64,000 nucleotides of DNA, taken from assembly GCA_003987775.1 (NCBI GenBank), contig RXJD01000021.1, forward strand, positions 221,464-285,463, written 5' to 3'. Under the pieces are notes generated by a model. It saw only the letters and a list, made by a program, of their open reading frames with translations. It made no database searches and was not told the origin of the DNA. The position numbers were made by a program, and so were the translations under genes. Positions 60,151-64,000 of the stretch are shown here, piece after piece (position 1 is the first letter of the stretch; each line of letters begins with the position of its first letter). Source of the stretch: Mycobacterium sp. GTDB lineage: Bacteria; Actinomycetota; Actinomycetes; Mycobacteriales; Mycobacteriaceae.

Positions 60151-62907
60151 TTACGCCTTGCCGTTGTTTCCGTTGTTGCCGAGTAACAGTCCGCCGGTGC
60201 CGCCGGTACCGGCTGTACCGCCGGCCTTGCCGGCGTTGCCGCCGTTGCCGCCGTCGCCGACGAGCTGAGCGTTGCCGCCGTTTCCGCCTTTGCCGGCGGT
60301 GGTGGCACCGAATCCGCCGGCCCCGCCGTCACCACCGTTTCCGGTGATCCCGGCCTTGCCGCCGGTGCCGCCGGCCCCGCCCGTGCCGTTGCCGTTGGCG
60401 TTGGCGCCGGAGCCGCCGGCCCCGCCCGCGCCGCCCGAGCCGGCGAGCAGGCCGGCGCTGCCGCCGGCACCGCCGGCGCCGCCCTGTTGCGTGCCGCTAC
60501 CGCCGGCACCGCCGTGTCCGCCGGAGCCGCCCGCGCCGCCGGAACCGAACAGGAGGCTGGCGTTGCCGCCGGCTCCGCCGGCCCCGCCGGTCAGGGTGCC
60601 GGCCCCACCGGAGCCGCCCGCGCCGCCGGTACCGAAGGACAGTGCGCCGGCGTTGCCCCCGGCTCCCCCGGCCCCGCCGTTGTTGCCCCCGGAACCACCG
60701 GCACCCCCGGTGCCGCCGGCGCCGAACAGCCCACCCGTTCCACCGGCCCCGCCGTTGCCGCTGAGACCGCCGGAGCCGCCGGTTCCGCCGTCGCCGAATA
60801 CCAGGCCCGTCCCACCGGCCCCACCCGCGGCGCCGGGCCCGCCGGCTCCACCGACTCCACCGTTGGCGAACAGGCCGCCGGTACCGCCGGCCCCGCCCAC
60901 CCCGGTAGGCCCGGCTCCCGCACCGTGCCCACCGGTGCCGGCGGCGCCGGACAGGAAGCCGGCGTTGCCGCCGCGCCCACCTGCCCCGCCCTTGCCGGCA
61001 TTGATGGCCTGCCCGCCGTCACCGCCGGTGCCGCCCACCCCGTTGAGCAGGGCTGAGCCGCCCGCCCCGCCGGCACCGCCGATTCCGCCGGCCCCGTTGG
61101 CGATGCCGCCTGCGCCACCGGTACCGCCGTTGCCGAACAACACGCCGCCGGCGCCACCGGCCCCACCCGCGCCACCGGCCCCGCCGGCGGCCGTGTTGGT
61201 CGCGCCGTGCGCGCCGTTGCCGCCGTTGCCGAACAACCAGCCGCCGTCCCCGCCGGCTGCACCGGTGCCGGGAGTTCCGTTGGCGCCGTTGCCGATCAGC
61301 GGTCGCCCGGTCAGCGCCTGGACGGGCTGATTGACGATGTTGAGCGCGTCCTGCTGCAGGACGTGAATCGGGTTGGCGCTCAGGGGCGCATTGAAGCCGT
61401 CTGCGCCGAGCAACACGCCGCTGATGCCACCGAGGCCCGCCTTGCCCCCGGTCACCCCACCGGTCCCGCCGCTACCGGCGTTGCCGCCGTTGCCGATCAA
61501 CACACCGTTGCCGCCGGCCCCACCGTTGCCGCCGGTGGTCACACCGGCACCGCCGTTACCGCCGTTGCCGCCGTTGCCGAACACTGCGGACTTGCCGCCG
61601 GCGCCGCCGGTACCGCCGGTGGTGACGGCAGCCCCGCCGCTGCCGCCGGTGCCGCCCGAGCCGAGGAGCTGTCCGGCGTTGCCACCGGCGCCACCGGTGC
61701 CACCGGTGGTGCGGCCCAGGCCGCCGGCCCCACCGGCCCCCCCGTTGCCGGTGAGCAGGCCGGCGTTTCCGCCGGCACCGCCCGCGCCGCCCGCGGTCTG
61801 GCCGTTGTTGAGGCCTTCCCCGCCGGCCCCACCGGCGCCGCCATCGCCGAAGCTGAACATGCCGGCGTTGCCGCCCGATCCTCCGGCCCCGCCAGTGCTG
61901 CCCAGGCTCGAACCGCCGCTACCGCCGGTTCCGCCGGCGCCGAACGTCCCGCCGGCACCGCCGGCGCCACCTGCCCCGCCGGTGGTACCGGCCGTGGTGG
62001 ACGTGCCGGTTCCGCCGGCTCCACCCGTGCCGCCGGTGCCGAACGTCCCCCCGTCGCCGCCGGACCCGCCGGCACCACCCGAGGCGCCGGCCCCGCCGGA
62101 CCCTCCGACGCCGCCGTCGGTGAACAGCCCACCGGTTCCACCGGCGCCACCGGCCCCGCCGGTCGCGTTGCCGAAGGTGAATCCGCCCGCGCCACCGTTA
62201 CCCGCAGCGCCGAAGAGCAGTCCGGCATTGCCGCCGCGGCCGCCGGCCCCACCCGCCGCGCCGCCGCCGTCTGTGGAAGCGCCTCCGACGCCGCCGGAAC
62301 CACCAGACCCGATCAGCATGGCGTTGCCGCCGGCTCCGGCCGCCCCACCGGCCTTGCCGGCCGTGGTGGCGATACCACCTGCGCCACCGGCTCCCCCACT
62401 GCCGAACAGACCCGCGGCACCTCCGGCACCGCCCTTACCACCGTCGGCGCCCGCGGTCGACGTTCCCGACCCGCCGGCCCCGCCGTTGCCGATCAACCAT
62501 CCCCCCGCGCCACCGTCTTGTCCCGTCCCCGCGGCCCCGTTGGCGCCATTGCCGATCAACGGGCGCCCGGTCTGTGCCACGAATTGGGCGTTCACCACGT
62601 CGATCAGGCCCTGTAATGGTTGCGCCGCAGCGGATTCGGCCATCGCATACGAGTTGGCGCTTCCGGTCAGTGCCTGCACGAACTGCTGTTGAAACGCCGC
62701 CGCCTGCGCGCTCGCGCTCTGATATCCCTGACCGAATGTCCCGAACAGTTCGGCAATGGCGACCGAGACCTCATCCCCGGCGGCAGCCAGCAGACCCGTC
62801 GTATGAGCCGCCGCGGCCGCGTTGGCCGACTGGATTGCCGAGCCGATGCCAGCCAGATCTGTTGCCGCCGTTCCTATTACATCCGGCAGCGCGATGACAA
62901 AGGACAT
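60151..62907 (-). CDS. PE-PGRS family protein with two GRPLI linkers
   Basis: A 918-residue PE-PGRS protein. The PE domain (residues about 1-93: [20 protein letters not shown]) is followed by [11 protein letters not shown] at about 113, then about 390 residues of Gly-Gly-Ala/Asn repeats. A second linker ([32 protein letters not shown]) lies at about 510-545 and starts another PGRS block to the C-terminus. PE domains direct ESX-5 secretion; GRPLI marks the start of the PGRS region in most family members. The second linker copy is unusual and suggests a fusion of two genes. The promoter side (62908 on) has a shared palindrome. Confidence 0.93.
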   Translation of the reverse strand: MSFVIALPDVIGTAATDLAGIGSAIQSANAAAAAHTTGLLAAAGDEVSVAIAELFGTFGQGYQSASAQAAAFQQQFVQALTGSANSYAMAESAAAQPLQGLIDVVNAQFVAQTGRPLIGNGANGAAGTGQDGGAGGWLIGNGGAGGSGTSTAGADGGKGGAGGAAGLFGSGGAGGAGGIATTAGKAGGAAGAGGNAMLIGSGGSGGVGGASTDGGGAAGGAGGRGGNAGLLFGAAGNGGAGGFTFGNATGGAGGAGGTGGLFTDGGVGGSGGAGASGGAGGSGGDGGTFGTGGTGGAGGTGTSTTAGTTGGAGGAGGAGGTFGAGGTGGSGGSSLGSTGGAGGSGGNAGMFSFGDGGAGGAGGEGLNNGQTAGGAGGAGGNAGLLTGNGGAGGAGGLGRTTGGTGGAGGNAGQLLGSGGTGGSGGAAVTTGGTGGAGGKSAVFGNGGNGGNGGAGVTTGGNGGAGGNGVLIGNGGNAGSGGTGGVTGGKAGLGGISGVLLGADGFNAPLSANPIHVLQQDALNIVNQPVQALTGRPLIGNGANGTPGTGAAGGDGGWLFGNGGNGAHGATNTAAGGAGGAGGAGGAGGVLFGNGGTGGAGGIANGAGGIGGAGGAGGSALLNGVGGTGGDGGQAINAGKGGAGGRGGNAGFLSGAAGTGGHGAGAGPTGVGGAGGTGGLFANGGVGGAGGPGAAGGAGGTGLVFGDGGTGGSGGLSGNGGAGGTGGLFGAGGTGGAGGSGGNNGGAGGAGGNAGALSFGTGGAGGSGGAGTLTGGAGGAGGNASLLFGSGGAGGSGGHGGAGGSGTQQGGAGGAGGSAGLLAGSGGAGGAGGSGANANGNGTGGAGGTGGKAGITGNGGDGGAGGFGATTAGKGGNGGNAQLVGDGGNGGNAGKAGGTAGTGGTGGLLLGNNGNNGKA

Positions 62908-63454
62908 GTCGACACCTTTCTGCGAGTCATGACCGAAGCGTCACGACGGGTGGTTTGATCGCCAGATCACGGATCTGGTGAGCTTTGTGAAAATGCGGCG
63001 CTACGGGCCCGCTCGATCGCCTCGAGCGGGCGGTTCAGGCGACTCTGTCGCGCGTCGTTGTCATCCTTTGCGCCTCTGCGGTTTTGACGTCTCCACCCAA
63101 CCGGCCGCGCCCATGCTGGGTTTCATACCTGGACGTTATTGGTCGAAGCCGGGGCGCGTCATGACCACAACTAGGCATCTTTCGGCCACCGGCAATAGTC
63201 AGATCTGACCAATCGGCCAACGGATGGCCGCACGTGCGGTGAGCTGCCGTCACACCTGCGGTACAAGGCACGAAGCACCACGGTGCGCCCAGGAACATGA
63301 GATGGCTCCAGATGCCAATTGTCATGTTTCATGGGCTGATTGTTGGCCCGGGATGCGCGTTGGTGCATGGGGCAGATGCCTCAAACTCGGGCGGCGTTAT
63401 GCGCGAGTGCCGGTGCAGTCCGGCACCGTTGTTCCGCAAGCCTTGCCCGGGCGG
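62908..63454. other. Intergenic region upstream of PE-PGRS
   Basis: A 547-base gap with no convincing gene. It holds copy 2 of the 17-base palindromic element at 63195-63211, about 290 bases upstream of the PE-PGRS start, so a long leader or a distal site would be needed. No other clear signal was found. Confidence 0.4.
63195..63211. promoter_or_regulatory. Palindromic element, copy 2
   Basis: ATAGTCAGATCTGACCA, identical over 17 bases to 47626-47642. The palindrome core is at 63198-63209. Confidence 0.55.
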
Positions 63455-63820
63455 TCAGCTCATTTCGCGCAGGGCGTCGAGGCGCTGGTTCACCCGCGCG
63501 AGCGCCTCGTCGAAAACCGCGACCTTCTCACCACGTCTCTCGTTGGCCGGCTGCGCGGCTCCGCGCGCACCTTCGGACTCCACCCGGGCCGCACCTTGAC
63601 GCCGCAACAGGCTGAAGTTCTTCTCCCGCGCCGTCCTGAGCCGGCTCTGCAGATCTTTCAACTGCTTCTCATTCATGCGCTCCACGCTGTCCGCGTGGCT
63701 TTCGCCGATCAGCGAGGTCTCCTGCAGAGTCAGGTTCACATGGTGGTTGCTCACCGTAATGTCATAGCCCGCGCGGGCCGGGCCCGTACGACAAATGCGT
63801 GCGGCACCCCGAAACGTCAC
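63455..63820 (-). CDS. Small hypothetical protein
   Basis: A 121-residue soluble protein. The N-terminal part (ICRTGPARAGYDITVSNHHVNLT) looks like a beta domain; the C-terminal part from MNEKQLKDLQSRLRTAREKN is strongly charged, helical and probably coiled coil. Start is a GTG at 63820. I do not recognise a family. Codon and residue use fit a real gene. Confidence 0.6.
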   Translation of the reverse strand: MTFRGAARICRTGPARAGYDITVSNHHVNLTLQETSLIGESHADSVERMNEKQLKDLQSRLRTAREKNFSLLRRQGAARVESEGARGAAQPANERRGEKVAVFDEALARVNQRLDALREMS

Positions 63821-63925
63821 GGCCGAGCCATCTTTGGTTCACTCCCCCGCATCTCCCACGCCGGCGGCGCGGCCCCGCCTCGTCGCACCGAGGCCGATGT
63901 CGTACCCCGCTGGGAGGATGGGGTT

Positions 63926-64000
63926 ATGTCGGTGACGGCCTTGGCGGGCTCTTTTCAGAGGCCTGCGGTGAAGCGTGTGGATGTGTTGTTTGAGGAGTTG
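63926..64000 (+). CDS. 5' end of a probable 13E12/DUF222-type gene (truncated)
   Basis: The first 25 codons are in the window; the residues after the start include VKRVDVLFEEL, which resembles the start of actinobacterial 13E12 repeat / DUF222-HNH endonuclease proteins (a VDVLFDEL-like motif). A GGGAGG lies upstream. The gene continues past the window end, so the call rests on a short stretch. Confidence 0.45.
   Translation, partial: MSVTALAGSFQRPAVKRVDVLFEEL

Noticed and set aside
60151-62560. Repetitive DNA that might be taken for a CRISPR array or satellite
   Set aside because: The repeats are short, irregular GGCGG-type codon runs that keep one reading frame; there are no constant repeats with unique spacers.
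60272-62692. Long plus-strand open frames of 350-470 codons, Pro- and Ala-rich
   Set aside because: They are the antisense of the PE-PGRS gene; the GGN repeats read as CCN (Pro) on the other strand. No start signal or domain is present.

Overview
The window is a 64 kb piece of a Mycobacterium (probably Mycolicibacterium-like) chromosome. Evidence: high GC throughout, a PE-PGRS gene, mycobacterial ferredoxin/P450 pairs, many F420/LLM-type and deazaflavin-type oxidoreductases, a Sap/Gap-family membrane protein, small DUF732-like secreted proteins, leaderless TANNNT promoters a few bases before start codons, and a tRNA-Cys without an encoded CCA. No insertion sequence, CRISPR array, phage or rRNA was seen.

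Region 1 (1-16.8 kb) is a dense oxidative catabolic locus: a truncated NTF2-like gene, four short-chain dehydrogenases, four cytochrome P450s, two [3Fe-4S] ferredoxins, a luciferase-like F420-type oxidoreductase, an NtaA/DszA-type flavin monooxygenase, a VOC protein, a nitroreductase and a TetR regulator. Five copies of a TAC-N4-GTA motif, mostly extended to GTATAGCA, lie in the four intergenic promoter regions between 2.5 and 8.6 kb, so these operons look like one TetR regulon. Two of the P450s are close paralogues. A divergent two-component system (13.0 kb) separates this from a P450-NDMA-type alcohol dehydrogenase operon (14.4-16.8 kb).

Region 2 (17-28.6 kb) is mixed housekeeping and signalling: a DEAD-box helicase, a secreted DUF732-like protein, an alpha/beta hydrolase, a Sap-family exporter-like protein, a STAS / GAF-SpoIIE-ATPase pair, tRNA-Cys followed by a strong hairpin, an LLM oxidoreductase, two deazaflavin-dependent nitroreductases around a TetR gene with a double operator, and an MDR-type dehydrogenase.

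Region 3 (28.7-41.1 kb) is the most interesting: one minus-strand run encodes a CPA2 antiporter, a flavin-dependent halogenase-like enzyme, a single 1848-residue polyketide synthase (KS-AT-DH-KR-ACP), and an ABC ATPase and permease that overlap the PKS gene by 4 bases. An AraC-type regulator sits upstream. The layout suggests production and export of a small, possibly halogenated, partially reduced polyketide.

Region 4 (41.2-51.5 kb) holds an epimerase-MBL hydrolase pair, a TPM-domain protein, a DUF4242 protein, a large LuxR-family ATPase (LAL), a BBE-type FAD oxidase followed by a methanethiol methyltransferase (mddA-like), a glutathione-peroxidase-like enzyme and a DUF389 membrane protein.

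Region 5 (51.5-64 kb) is rich in exported proteins: four small secreted proteins, a beta-propeller-like lipoprotein, a Tat-exported amidase with LGFP repeats, a GH2 exo-glucosaminidase-like enzyme, a CDP-diacylglycerol pyrophosphatase homologue and a 918-residue PE-PGRS protein with a second internal GRPLI linker. The window ends in the first 25 codons of a probable 13E12/DUF222-type gene. A 17-base palindromic element is shared between the LAL/FAD-oxidase intergenic region and the region upstream of the PE-PGRS gene.
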